A DNA stretch of 35,931 bases from Bacteroidales bacterium (GCA_020438135.1 JAGQVF010000155.1:1-35931); one strand, 5' to 3'. Shown: positions 25,395 through 34,333, counted from the stretch's first letter. Notes: a model not told the origin generated them from the sequence alone. Numbers and translations are program-made.

Positions 25395-26449
25395 AAACAG
25401 GAAGCAAAATTTTGGGAATCGCAATGGTAGGATTACTTCTTTTGCTCAATACCTTAGCAAGAAGTGAAGAATTCACCAAAAAAATGAGCAAGTCCTTTGA
25501 CGTGAACAAAAATGCACTGCTCGAACTGAAAAATAAATTCGGGAAAATTCAATGTTTAAACTGGGATCAGGATATTGTGAAAGTTGATGTGGAAATCACC
25601 ATCAACACCTCGAATCAGGATAAAGCCGATAAATATTTCAATCGTATTAATGTAGATATTTCGGGAAGTGCCGATAAAGTTTCAGTGATCACATCTTATG
25701 ACGACAACCTTTTTAAGAACAACAACAACGATATCACTATCGATTTTACCATCCAAATGCCTGAATCATTGCAACTGGAGGTTAATCACAAGTTTGGAGA
25801 TCTGATCATTGAAAAGATAACCGGCAATAGTGATATCAGCCTGGGTTATGGCAATTTCGACATTGCTGCCCTCGCAGGATCAGGCAATATGCTTGATATC
25901 CAGTTCAGTGACGGGAAGATCGGGTATGTAAAAAATGTAGAACTCGAACTTAAATACTCCGACCTGGAAATCGATGAAGCGGGGTCGATGAATGCGGAAA
26001 CCAAATTCTCAGATTTCGAACTGGGCAAAGTAGATGTGCTTACACTCGAAACAGGCTATGATGATGATTATATAGGTTTTGCCAGAGATGCCGATATCGA
26101 ATCGAGTTTCTCCGATGTTGAAATCCGGAATCTGAGCGAAAAAATCGTCGCGGATATCGATTATGGCGAACTGAAAGTAAAGGAAGTGGATGCCTCATTC
26201 AGCCTGATCGATATCTCAAATAATTTCGCCGATGCCAGTTTAGGTATCAGTCCTCAGGCCAGTTTTAAACTGGTGGCAACTATAAAAATGGGATCCTTTA
26301 ATTTCCCGGAAAACGATGCGCGGTTTACAGTTGTTGACCTTTCGCACACCTCACAGAAATATGAAGGAATTGTTGGCGATGATGAAAACACCACATCGAG
26401 GGTATTGATCGATACCAAAACCGGTGGGACCAATTTATATTTCAGATAA
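25391..26449 (+). CDS. DUF4097-like secreted beta-repeat protein
   Basis: 352 residues with a signal peptide (about 1-24, GIAMVGLLLLLNTLARS). The mature protein repeats short beta-strand units with Asp/Gly/Ser turns (LEVNHKFGDLIIEKITGNSDISLGYGNFDIAALAGSG, then VELELKYSDLEIDEAGSMNAETKFSDFELG), as in DUF4097-type putative adhesins that likely form a right-handed beta-solenoid. It is third or fourth in the ECF operon, and the start codon overlaps the 31-codon ORF. The site of action is periplasm or outer membrane; the function of this family is unproven, although such genes commonly travel with ECF pairs in Bacteroidota. Confidence 0.82.
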   Translation: MKTGSKILGIAMVGLLLLLNTLARSEEFTKKMSKSFDVNKNALLELKNKFGKIQCLNWDQDIVKVDVEITINTSNQDKADKYFNRINVDISGSADKVSVITSYDDNLFKNNNNDITIDFTIQMPESLQLEVNHKFGDLIIEKITGNSDISLGYGNFDIAALAGSGNMLDIQFSDGKIGYVKNVELELKYSDLEIDEAGSMNAETKFSDFELGKVDVLTLETGYDDDYIGFARDADIESSFSDVEIRNLSEKIVADIDYGELKVKEVDASFSLIDISNNFADASLGISPQASFKLVATIKMGSFNFPENDARFTVVDLSHTSQKYEGIVGDDENTTSRVLIDTKTGGTNLYFR

Positions 26450-26490
26450 TTTTTTAATAATCAATAATCATAAACTAAATTCTTACAATC

Positions 26491-27219
26491 ATGAAAAAAG
26501 TGAATTTAACAATGTTATCCGTGCTCCTTTTCAGCTTTATGTTTGTTGCCGCCAGTGCATGCAATTATACATTCAACGGAATTAAAGGCGATGGAAATGT
26601 GGTGAAACAGGAGAGAGAAGTGGGCTCTTTCAGTGGAATCGAAGTAGGGGGTGCATTTAAAGTTTTTTTGAGCCAGGGCGATGAAGAGAAAGTAATTGTT
26701 GAAACCAATGAAAATCTGCTTGATGTCATCGAAACCAAAGTAGTAGGAAATACACTTAAAATTTCAACCACCAAAGATATTAATAAGGCGGATGAACTCA
26801 ATATTTATATCACCTTTGTAAATATTGAAGATCTTGAAGTTAGTGGGGCCTGTCATCTGAAAAGTGATAATAAGATCAAGCTTAAAGAACTTGATTTGGA
26901 GTGCAGCGGTGCATCGGATGTTGAGCTTATGCTATCATTAACCGTTCTCGAAATGGATTGCAGTGGTGCCAGTCAGGTCGAATTATTCGGCACTGCCGAC
27001 AACGTAGAACTCGATTTATCAGGAGCCTCCAAGTTGGATGCAATTGAATTCGAAACCCGCAAACTGGATGCGGATATTAGTGGTGCTTCGGGGGGCAAAA
27101 TGTCTGTTACCGGAGAGCTGTCGGCTGATGTCTCAGGTGCATCCAGCTTCCGCTACAAGGGAGAACCCACCATCAGAAATGTGGATGTGTCCGGTGCTGC
27201 CAGTTTTAAAAAGTATTGA
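26491..27219 (+). CDS. Head-GIN domain (DUF2807) lipoprotein
   Basis: 242 residues with a lipoprotein signal (VAASAC, Cys24). An N-terminal opening VKQEREVGSFSGIEVGGAFKVFLSQGDEEKVIVETNENLL is typical of DUF2807 (head GIN). After it come seven SGA-containing turns about every 15-25 residues (VSGACHL, CSGASDVEL, CSGASQVEL, LSGASKLDA, ISGASGGK, VSGASSF, VSGAASF), indicating a regular beta-solenoid. It is the last gene of the ECF operon, 41 bp after the DUF4097-like gene and directly before a terminator. It is anchored by lipid in the envelope. Adhesin annotation of the family is putative. Confidence 0.9.
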   Translation: MKKVNLTMLSVLLFSFMFVAASACNYTFNGIKGDGNVVKQEREVGSFSGIEVGGAFKVFLSQGDEEKVIVETNENLLDVIETKVVGNTLKISTTKDINKADELNIYITFVNIEDLEVSGACHLKSDNKIKLKELDLECSGASDVELMLSLTVLEMDCSGASQVELFGTADNVELDLSGASKLDAIEFETRKLDADISGASGGKMSVTGELSADVSGASSFRYKGEPTIRNVDVSGAASFKKY

Positions 27220-27242
27220 TCATATCCTTCATGAAATGAATC

Positions 27243-27277
27243 GGAGAGCCGGAGAAAACCGTGCTCTCCTTTTTTTT
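27243..27277 (+). terminator. Rho-independent terminator of the ECF operon
   Basis: GGAGAGC (27243-27249) pairs with GCTCTCC (27263-27269). A one-base bulge and an inner CGG/CCG extend the stem, the loop is AGAAAA, and eight T follow (27270-27277). It separates the ECF operon from the cytochrome genes. Confidence 0.92.
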
Positions 27278-27405
27278 AAGTTGAACAAACTCTTCATCAC
27301 AGTTTTTTTCCGGTTCAGGAAAAAAATATTCCCATTCAACTTCAATTTTTTTTCAGTTTGCCTGAGTAGTAGTTGTTTTGTAATGTTTTAAATACATATA
27401 AAAAG

Positions 27406-29001
27406 ATGAAGGTTATCACTCTCCAAAAAACATTTTTCCTGGTTTTATTTTTAGCGGCAGGTGTATTCGTATTTAATGCCTGTCAACACAAACCCGACGA
27501 ACAATTAAAACCGGATAACCAGGTAGATCCACCGATCGATACCATAGCCTGCGATTCATCCAATGTAACCTATCCAGGAACAGTGTTACCTATTCTCGAA
27601 ACATATTGTTTATCGTGTCATAGCGGACCGACTCCATCAGGTGCCCTTGATTTTACAGACTACAACGACCTGGCCTTTGTAGCTGAAAGCGGTCAGCTAT
27701 TGGGAGCCCTGAAACATCAGGAGGGTTTTGTTGCCATGCCCCAGGGCATGCCAAAACTTTCGCAATGCGAGATCGATTTGGTGGAAATTTGGGTGAACGA
27801 TACTACTTTCATTACTCCGCCCGATACAACGGAATGCGACACATCGATGATCACATTCCCGGGAAAAGTTCTACCGATTTTACAGAACAATTGTATCGGA
27901 TGTCACGGTCCACCGGCATTTGAGGGTGGATTGAACTTTACCGATTATGCTGACATTGCTTTTGTAGCGCAAAGCGGTCAACTGCTGGGGGCCATAAAAC
28001 ATGAGGCAGGATATGAACCGATGCCACAAAATGCCCCAGCTTTAACTGCTTGTGAAATCCTGACCATCGAAACCTGGATCAACGATACAACTTTTACTAC
28101 GATCGATACCACCGAATGTGATTCTTCGAATGTAACTTTTCCCGGAACCGTATACCCGATTCTTCAGGAAAACTGTATCACCTGTCACAGTCAGCCTGTT
28201 CCGGCTGCGGGGCTTGATTTTACCGATTATGAAGATTTGGCTTTTGTGGCGCAAAGTGGTCAGTTGCTGGGTGCGATCAAACATTTGGCTGGTTATACAC
28301 CCATGCCTGAAAACGCACCGCCTTTGACAGATTGCGAGATAGGACTGATACAAAAATGGGTGAACGATACAACCTTTAACACCGGAAACAATGGAATACC
28401 ATGCGATCCTGATACGGTTTATTTTCAAAATGACGTTTTACCCTTGCTCCAGTCGAGTTGCGGAATTGCAGGTTGTCACGATGCCGCAACGGCAGAGGAT
28501 GGTGTTGTTTTAACAAGCTATCTGTCGGTGATGCAAACTGCAGGAGTGCAGCCGTTCAATCCTTTCGACAGTGAAATTTACGAAGTGATCACCGAAAATG
28601 ATCCCGATGATCGTATGCCGCCACCGCCGGCTTCAGCACTTACCAACGACCAGATCAATTTAATATATACATGGATCTCACAGGGAGCGTTAAACAATCA
28701 TTGCGAACAAATGGATTGCGATTCAACCAACGTCAGTTTTTCACAAGAAGTATTCCCGATCATCCAGAACAGTTGCCTGGGTTGCCATAGCGGTGCCAAT
28801 CCCAATGGTGGGATCAGCCTGACCAACTATCAGCAAATCAAAAACCAGGCGTCGATCTCACCGGGATCATCCGGAAGTTTGCTGGGGGCTATCACCTGGG
28901 CCACAGGAAATAGCAATATGCCACAAAACGGAAATAAACTTTCTGATTGCGATATCGGCATCATCAGGAATTGGATTGAAGAAGGAATGCCAAATAATTA
29001 A
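27406..29001 (+). CDS. Five-module c-type cytochrome lipoprotein
   Basis: 531 residues from the ATG at 27406; the open frame from 27373 only adds a non-signal leader. The lipoprotein signal is LAAGVFVFNAC (Cys26). Five cytochrome modules of about 95-105 residues follow, with heme-attachment motifs CLSCH (C68), CIGCH (C163), CITCH (C257), CGIAGCH (C352, four residues between the Cys) and CLGCH (C457). Each module has a later MP-x-x or MPPPP segment offering a Met axial ligand. Modules 1, 2, 3 and 5 also carry a flanking Cys pair (CDSSN-like at the start, C(E/D)I near the end) that may form a disulfide. Modules 1-3 are nearly copies of each other. A periplasmic or surface electron carrier is inferred; partners are the next two genes. 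Confidence 0.9.
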   Translation: MKVITLQKTFFLVLFLAAGVFVFNACQHKPDEQLKPDNQVDPPIDTIACDSSNVTYPGTVLPILETYCLSCHSGPTPSGALDFTDYNDLAFVAESGQLLGALKHQEGFVAMPQGMPKLSQCEIDLVEIWVNDTTFITPPDTTECDTSMITFPGKVLPILQNNCIGCHGPPAFEGGLNFTDYADIAFVAQSGQLLGAIKHEAGYEPMPQNAPALTACEILTIETWINDTTFTTIDTTECDSSNVTFPGTVYPILQENCITCHSQPVPAAGLDFTDYEDLAFVAQSGQLLGAIKHLAGYTPMPENAPPLTDCEIGLIQKWVNDTTFNTGNNGIPCDPDTVYFQNDVLPLLQSSCGIAGCHDAATAEDGVVLTSYLSVMQTAGVQPFNPFDSEIYEVITENDPDDRMPPPPASALTNDQINLIYTWISQGALNNHCEQMDCDSTNVSFSQEVFPIIQNSCLGCHSGANPNGGISLTNYQQIKNQASISPGSSGSLLGAITWATGNSNMPQNGNKLSDCDIGIIRNWIEEGMPNN

Positions 29002-29007
29002 CATAAC

Positions 29008-29034
29008 ATGGTGGGGTGTTGACAGCACCATTTT
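29008..29034 (+). other. Intercistronic hairpin between cytochrome genes
   Basis: ATGGTG (29008-29013) pairs with CACCAT (29026-29031), followed by TTT. Too weak for full termination; it may mark partial termination or mRNA processing between the five-module and one-module cytochrome genes. Confidence 0.35.
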
Positions 29035-29054
29035 AAACAGAGGTAATTTAAAAT

Positions 29055-29429
29055 ATGAAAGCAATAATTTTAAAAACATTTGGTGTCGTTTTAATGCTCA
29101 CAGCTATGCAGGCATGTTATTACGACAATGAGGAAACACTTTATCCCGATAGTGTTGCCTGCGATACGACTAATGTGACCTACGCAGGAACCATTGCTCC
29201 GATCATGGCTGCCAATTGCAATTCATGTCATAATTCGGGACTGGCCAATGGCGGTGTCATTACCGAAAGCTACGATGGATTAAAGATCGTGGCTGATAAC
29301 GGGCGTTTGGAAGGCGCTGTGTTTCATCAGTCGGGATATTCTCCCATGCCTCAAAATCTACCGCAATTGCCGGATTGTGAGTTGACTAAAATAAAAATCT
29401 GGATCGATGCAGGTGCCATTAACAATTAA
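29055..29429 (+). CDS. One-module c-type cytochrome lipoprotein
   Basis: 124 residues with a lipoprotein signal ending AMQAC (Cys21). It has a single module clearly homologous to those of the upstream protein: CDTTNVTYAGTIAPIMAANC, then the heme motif CNSCH, HQSGYSPMPQNLPQLPDCELTKIKIWIDAG with a candidate Met ligand, and the same flanking Cys pair. It lies 53 bp after the five-module gene and 21 bp before the barrel gene. It is predicted to be lipid-anchored and to carry one heme c. It may be the ancestral unit or an interaction partner that hands electrons to or from the larger protein; both are inference. Confidence 0.9.
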   Translation: MKAIILKTFGVVLMLTAMQACYYDNEETLYPDSVACDTTNVTYAGTIAPIMAANCNSCHNSGLANGGVITESYDGLKIVADNGRLEGAVFHQSGYSPMPQNLPQLPDCELTKIKIWIDAGAINN

Positions 29430-29450
29430 ACCTATTTTGAAAAGTATCAT

Positions 29451-30389
29451 ATGAGAAGCGTGAATAAAAAACAAGTTTGGCTGCAGTTTTTACTGTTTAT
29501 TACCCTGGGGTTAGCTGCGGTAAGCGTATTTGCACAGGATGAAGGCGACGACTTGATGAGTCTGCTTAATGAGGGTGAAGATGAAACTATCAATTACAGT
29601 TATGCAACTTTTAAGACCAGTCGTGTGATCAATTCGCATTCTGTGGAGCAACCAGCCAGGGGTGTATTATTATTTCTGATACAACACCGGTTTGGCCGTC
29701 TGAATACAGGCGCTTATGAATTGTTCGGACTTGATCAGGCAACCATTCGGCTTGGTTTGGAGTATGGAATTACCGACAGATTAAGTGTAGGTGTAGGCCG
29801 AAGTTCTTTCGAAAAAACATATGACGGATTTGTTAAATATAAGCTCCTCAGGCAAAGCACGGGAGCACGTAACATGCCTGTTACAATCTCTTATTATGCA
29901 AGTACCACACTTAATTCGCTTAGCTGGTCCGATATGGGTGTTGAAAACCGTACCAATTATTTTAGCTCCAGGCTGGCTTATACTCAAATGCTTCTGATTG
30001 CCAGGAAATTCAGCAGCAAGGTGTCGGTTCAGTTGATGCCAACCTATATTCATAAAAACCTGGTGCCATCAGAAGAGGATGAAAATGATATCTTGTCATT
30101 TGGTGTTGGGGGACGGGTGAAACTCAATAATCGTGTTTCGATCAATGCCGAGTATTTTTACACACCTTCCAATCAGATTTCATACGATTTTGATCAACCA
30201 ATTTCTTTGGGTTTTGATATTGAAACAGGTGGACACGTTTTTCAACTTCATTTCTCCAATGCCAAAGCTTTTTTTGATAACGGATATCTTACCGAAACGG
30301 AAGGTAAATGGAGTTTAGGGGATATTTATTTTGGGTTTAACATCTCCAGGGTTTTTACCATCGTTAAACCCGAACAATTTAAAAACTGA
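29451..30389 (+). CDS. DUF5777-type outer-membrane beta-barrel protein
   Basis: 312 residues with a signal peptide (about 1-28, FITLGLAAVSVFAQ), then a short acidic stretch (DEGDDLMSLLNEGEDE). After it come regular beta-strands typical of DUF5777: FKTSRVINSHSVEQPARGVLLFLIQHRFGRLNTG, LGLEYGITDRLSVGVGRSSFEKTYDGFVKYKLL, and a C-terminal FGFNISRVFTIV. It is predicted to sit in the outer membrane. It follows the two cytochrome genes by 21 bp and is the last gene of the cluster. A barrel adjacent to heme lipoproteins is the arrangement expected of an outer-membrane electron conduit, but a transport or binding role is equally possible. Confidence 0.87.
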   Translation: MRSVNKKQVWLQFLLFITLGLAAVSVFAQDEGDDLMSLLNEGEDETINYSYATFKTSRVINSHSVEQPARGVLLFLIQHRFGRLNTGAYELFGLDQATIRLGLEYGITDRLSVGVGRSSFEKTYDGFVKYKLLRQSTGARNMPVTISYYASTTLNSLSWSDMGVENRTNYFSSRLAYTQMLLIARKFSSKVSVQLMPTYIHKNLVPSEEDENDILSFGVGGRVKLNNRVSINAEYFYTPSNQISYDFDQPISLGFDIETGGHVFQLHFSNAKAFFDNGYLTETEGKWSLGDIYFGFNISRVFTIVKPEQFKN

Positions 30390-30403
30390 TAGATTTCAGA
30401 TAG

Positions 30404-31606
30404 TTATAACTTATCAGGATCGGGATACAGGAAATCGTTATAAGGATATCTTTTGATGTGGATTTTTCTTACCCCGGCATAAATTTTCCTTCGGAGTTCA
30501 TCGATATTTGTTTTCTGAACGGCGGAAATAAAAAGGGTCGGAGAGCCCTTTTTACTCATCCAGGTTTTTTTCAGGTCGTCTAAGCTCAGGTTTTCTCTGG
30601 TTGCCGGTGTAAGGTCATCTTCATCTTTTTTCACATATTGATAAGCATCAATTTTATTGAACAGTATGATTGTCGGTCGGTCAATTACGCCAATATCGGC
30701 TAAAGTTTCATTCACCACATTCATATGTTCTTCAAAATCGGGATGTGAAATGTCGACCACATGGATGAGTAGATCGGAATCCCGAACCTCATCCAGGGTT
30801 GATTTAAATGATTCCACCAGGTCATGAGGGAGTTTCCGGATGAAACCCACGGTGTCGGATAACAAAAAGGGTAAATTTCCGATCACGACTTTCCTGACGG
30901 TAGTGTCCAACGTAGCAAACAATTTGTCTTCAGCAAATACATCTGATTTACTCAGCAGATTCATGATGGTTGATTTTCCAACATTGGTATAACCAACAAG
31001 TGCTACCTGCACCATGCTGCCACGATTACCACGCTGTGTAGCTTTTTGTTTATCGATCTTCTCCAGCTTTTTTTTGAGAAGGGCAATACGATCGCGGATG
31101 ATCCGTCGGTCAGTTTCAATTTCTGTTTCACCCGGTCCTCTTAAACCAATACCACCTCTTTGCCTTTCGAGGTGTGTCCACATTCGTGTTAGTCTGGGCA
31201 ACAGGTACTGGTATTGAGCAAGTTCAACCTGGGTTTTGGCATGGGCTGTCCGTGCCCGGCTGGCAAAAATATCAAGGATCAGGTTGTTCCTGTCGAGGAT
31301 GCGGCATTTCAGAGCATTTTCGATATTCCGCATCTGCGACGGACTCAGTTCATCGTCGAAGATAGCCAGATCGATCTTGTTTTCTTTAATATATTCTGAA
31401 ATTTCGAAAAGTTTACCTGAACCTACAAATGTTCGTGGATCGATAAGCGGCAGTTTCTGGACAAATCGTTGCCTGGTAACGGCACCGGCTGTTTTGGCTA
31501 AAAATGCCAGTTCGTCAAGGTATTCATTGATGCGTTCTTCTGTTTCTTCCTTGGTGATCACGCCAATCAATACGGCAGTTTCGGGTTGTATGGCTGTATG
31601 TATCAA
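30404..31606 (-). CDS. hflX: GTPase HflX
   Basis: A 400-residue ribosome-associated GTPase that splits stalled 70S ribosomes, notably under heat stress. It has the HflX N-terminal domain, the linker GLRGPGETEIETDRR, the Walker A motif GYTNVGKS (205-212), switch and G3 DTVGFIRKLP, and G4 NKID. It begins with TTG: the frame upstream has a stop codon and no ATG, and the family N-terminal motif ETAVLIGV follows closely. It lies 35 bp downstream of trpS on the same strand. Convergent with the barrel gene, 14 bp apart. Confidence 0.95.
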   Translation of the reverse strand: MIHTAIQPETAVLIGVITKEETEERINEYLDELAFLAKTAGAVTRQRFVQKLPLIDPRTFVGSGKLFEISEYIKENKIDLAIFDDELSPSQMRNIENALKCRILDRNNLILDIFASRARTAHAKTQVELAQYQYLLPRLTRMWTHLERQRGGIGLRGPGETEIETDRRIIRDRIALLKKKLEKIDKQKATQRGNRGSMVQVALVGYTNVGKSTIMNLLSKSDVFAEDKLFATLDTTVRKVVIGNLPFLLSDTVGFIRKLPHDLVESFKSTLDEVRDSDLLIHVVDISHPDFEEHMNVVNETLADIGVIDRPTIILFNKIDAYQYVKKDEDDLTPATRENLSLDDLKKTWMSKKGSPTLFISAVQKTNIDELRRKIYAGVRKIHIKRYPYNDFLYPDPDKL

Positions 31607-31641
31607 TCCGGTCTTTTTTCGGGATTATTTTGAAAATGAAC

Positions 31642-32634
31642 TCAGGGTCTGAAACCAATGATCTCCCTGATTTCGCTGACAGTTTTGCCACCGCTTGCCC
31701 GGGCTTTTTCTTTACCCATATCCATCACTTTTTTGATATAAGCGTCATCAGACGAAAGTTCAAGTATCTTTTCCCTGATCGGTTCAGTAAATGCAACAAC
31801 ATCTTCGGCAAGTTGTTTTTTCATATCTCCATAACGGATCTCGCATGCGTTGTATTTTTCATCAAAGTAAGCGACCGTATCAGGAGATGATACCGCTTGC
31901 ATAATGGCAAAGAGATTTTTTATGGGATCAGGTTTGGGAGCATTCATTTCTGTCGGACCTGCATCGGTAACGGCTCGCATCACCTTTTTTCTGATGGTTT
32001 TCGGATCATCGGCCAGGAAAATGGCATTACCTTCACCTTCTGATTTTCCCATTTTACCTGAACCATCCAACCCGGGGATCTTAACAAGCTCTTCTCCAAA
32101 ATTATAGGCTACAGGTTCCGGGAAAAATTCGGTTTTATACATCCTGTTGAAACGCCTTGCAAAAGTCCTTGTCATTTCGAGATGTTGTTCCTGGTCTTTT
32201 CCAACCGGCACTTTATGTGCCCTGTGAATCAGGATATCAGCGGCCATTAATGTTGGATAAGTAAGCAAACCGGCGTTGATGTTGTCGGGTTGTTTTTTTG
32301 CTTTCTCCTTGAAAGTTGTCACCCGTTCAAGTTCTCCTTTATAGGCGTTCATATTCAGTAACAGGTAGAGCTCAGCTGTTTCCGGCAGATCGCTTTGAAC
32401 GTAAATGGTAGCAATTTCGGGATCAATTCCTGCTGCAAGATATTCAACCAGTGCCTGTTTAACATTGCCCTGTAAATTTTCGGGAGTTGGATGAGTCGTC
32501 AGGGAATGGTAATCGGCAATAAAAAAGTAGCATTGATTTTCATGCTGCATTTTAACAAAGTTCCTGAGGGCACCAAAGTAATTTCCAAGGTGAAGATTTC
32601 CTGTCGGTCGTATACCGCTTAAAACTATTTCCAT
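31642..32634 (-). CDS. trpS: Tryptophanyl-tRNA synthetase
   Basis: A 330-residue class I aminoacyl-tRNA synthetase charging tRNA-Trp. The HIGH-type motif is HLGN in RPTGNLHLGNYFGALRNF near residue 16, and the KMSKS-type motif is KMGKS near residue 194 within GLDGSGKMGKSEGEGNA. Normal length for bacterial TrpRS. No T-box or leader peptide is visible in the 69-bp gap to rng. It precedes hflX and may share its transcript. Cytoplasmic housekeeping gene. Confidence 0.97.
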   Translation of the reverse strand: MEIVLSGIRPTGNLHLGNYFGALRNFVKMQHENQCYFFIADYHSLTTHPTPENLQGNVKQALVEYLAAGIDPEIATIYVQSDLPETAELYLLLNMNAYKGELERVTTFKEKAKKQPDNINAGLLTYPTLMAADILIHRAHKVPVGKDQEQHLEMTRTFARRFNRMYKTEFFPEPVAYNFGEELVKIPGLDGSGKMGKSEGEGNAIFLADDPKTIRKKVMRAVTDAGPTEMNAPKPDPIKNLFAIMQAVSSPDTVAYFDEKYNACEIRYGDMKKQLAEDVVAFTEPIREKILELSSDDAYIKKVMDMGKEKARASGGKTVSEIREIIGFRP

Positions 32635-32703
32635 CTCAATAAATCTTACTTATCTTGATTTTTAACTGCCTGCAAATATCTCAAAATTTAACGAAAGATC
32701 TTT

Positions 32704-34254
32704 TCAGATTTTTATCTGGTCGTCGTTCTTGTTAAAGAAGTGATATTCAAGCATGTGGTAAGAGTCAACAGCTTCCACCCTGATCCATCTTTTGTATTTC
32801 AAATACCATTTTAATCGCTGTGATATCAGGCCTTTTGTGATGTAGGCACATAAATAGGGATGCAGCGAAAGTTTCAGGTACTTTTCGTTTTGTTCCTGTA
32901 TCAGGTACCGGATGTTATTTTCTATTTCATCGAAATATGCGATACTTGGTTTGATTTCGCCGGAGCCATCACAAACAGGACAACGTTCAGCATTTTTTAC
33001 GTTCATTTCCGGCCTCACACGTTGCCGTGTGATTTGAACGAGGCCAAATTTGCTCGGTGGAAGAATGGTATGTTTGGCCCTGTCTTTGGCCATTTCTTCT
33101 TTCAGCTTTTGAAACAGTTTACGCCGGTTGGCAGCTTGTTTCATATCAATGAAGTCGATCACTATGATACCACCCATATCTCTCAGCCTAAGCTGACGGG
33201 CGAGTTCGGCTGCTGCTTCAAGATTAACGGCAAGTGCGTTTTCTTCCTGGCTGTTTTCCTTGTTTACTCTGTGCCCGCTGTTGATATCGATTACATGAAG
33301 CGCCTCCGTATGCTCAATGATCAGGTAAATGCCGCTTTTGATGGTTACAATACGGCCAAAAGAATTTTTAATCTGTTTGTCGATGCCGTAGTTTTCAAAA
33401 ATCGGTTTTTTCCCTTTATATTGTTTAACAATATTTACCTTATCAGGTGCAATCGATCTGAGAAAGTTCCGGGTGTCATCATAAACGCCCTGATCGTTAA
33501 CAATAATACTGTTGAACGATTCATTTAAAATGTCACGGAGGATGGCTGAAGTTCTGTCGAGTTCGCTAACAATTTTCATCGGGGGAGATGCCTTTGCAAG
33601 CCTTTCAACCGAACTTTCCCATTTTACGACCAAACTTTTCAGGTCGTTATCAAGATCAGCAACTTTTTTGTGTTCGGCAACCGTACGAATAATCACACCG
33701 AAGTTATTCGGTTTTATGCTCTGGATCAGGCGTTTTAGGCGTTTTCTTTCGTCAATACTTTTGATCCGCTGCGAAAGCGAAATGCGATTGGAAAAGGGTA
33801 CCAGAACGAGGTATCTTCCAGCCAGTGATAATTCAGAAGAAACACGAGGACCTTTCGTAGAAATGGGTTCTTTTGCTACCTGAACAAGTATTTGTTGTCC
33901 CGCTGTTAGTACATTGGTGATCTTTCCGGTTTTTTCAATGTCTTTCTCAAGCCTGAATTTATCGAGGGTAAGCGATTTGAGTTTACCCTGCATGATGAGA
34001 CGTGTAAGTTTATTAAGACTTTGCACTTGCGGACCGAGGTCGAGGTAATGGAGAAATGCATCTTTTTCGTATCCCACATCAACAAAAGCAGCATTGAGCC
34101 CGGGCATTATTTTTCTTACCCTTCCCAGATAAATATCACCTACTGCAAAGCTAGTGTCGCTTTTTTCCTTGTGAAGTTCAACCAGGTATTTTTCTTCCAA
34201 AAGAGCAATTTCAACTTCCGAATTTACCGAGTTGATTATTAATTCTTTATTCAC
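32704..34254 (-). CDS. rng: Ribonuclease E/G family endoribonuclease
   Basis: A 516-residue RNase G-type enzyme for rRNA/mRNA processing. It has an N-terminal S1 RNA-binding domain (about 37-120, GDIYLGRVRKIMPGLNAAFVDVGYEKDAFLHYLDL), the catalytic Mg2+ segment HVIDINSGH, the second Asp in GGIIVIDFIDM, and a Zn-link CPVC in AERCPVCDGSGEI. It ends after the catalytic core, with no long RNase E-style scaffold. It starts with GTG at 34254. A strong hairpin terminator lies between it and the 29-codon gene, so it probably has its own promoter or depends on read-through. Confidence 0.95.
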   Translation of the reverse strand: MNKELIINSVNSEVEIALLEEKYLVELHKEKSDTSFAVGDIYLGRVRKIMPGLNAAFVDVGYEKDAFLHYLDLGPQVQSLNKLTRLIMQGKLKSLTLDKFRLEKDIEKTGKITNVLTAGQQILVQVAKEPISTKGPRVSSELSLAGRYLVLVPFSNRISLSQRIKSIDERKRLKRLIQSIKPNNFGVIIRTVAEHKKVADLDNDLKSLVVKWESSVERLAKASPPMKIVSELDRTSAILRDILNESFNSIIVNDQGVYDDTRNFLRSIAPDKVNIVKQYKGKKPIFENYGIDKQIKNSFGRIVTIKSGIYLIIEHTEALHVIDINSGHRVNKENSQEENALAVNLEAAAELARQLRLRDMGGIIVIDFIDMKQAANRRKLFQKLKEEMAKDRAKHTILPPSKFGLVQITRQRVRPEMNVKNAERCPVCDGSGEIKPSIAYFDEIENNIRYLIQEQNEKYLKLSLHPYLCAYITKGLISQRLKWYLKYKRWIRVEAVDSYHMLEYHFFNKNDDQIKI

Positions 34255-34333
34255 ATTATATATCTTTATCAGTTTACACCGGTCTTATGCCGGAGTTTTC
34301 TGGAGAGAGAGCCGAAAATTTCCAAAAGGTGGT

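Noticed and set aside
27373-27405. N-terminal extension of the five-module cytochrome
   Set aside because: The ATG at 27406 gives a clean lipoprotein signal; the upstream 11 codons do not.
32635-32703. T-box or trp leader before trpS
   Set aside because: The gap is only 69 bp, with no specifier-loop structure or Trp-rich peptide.
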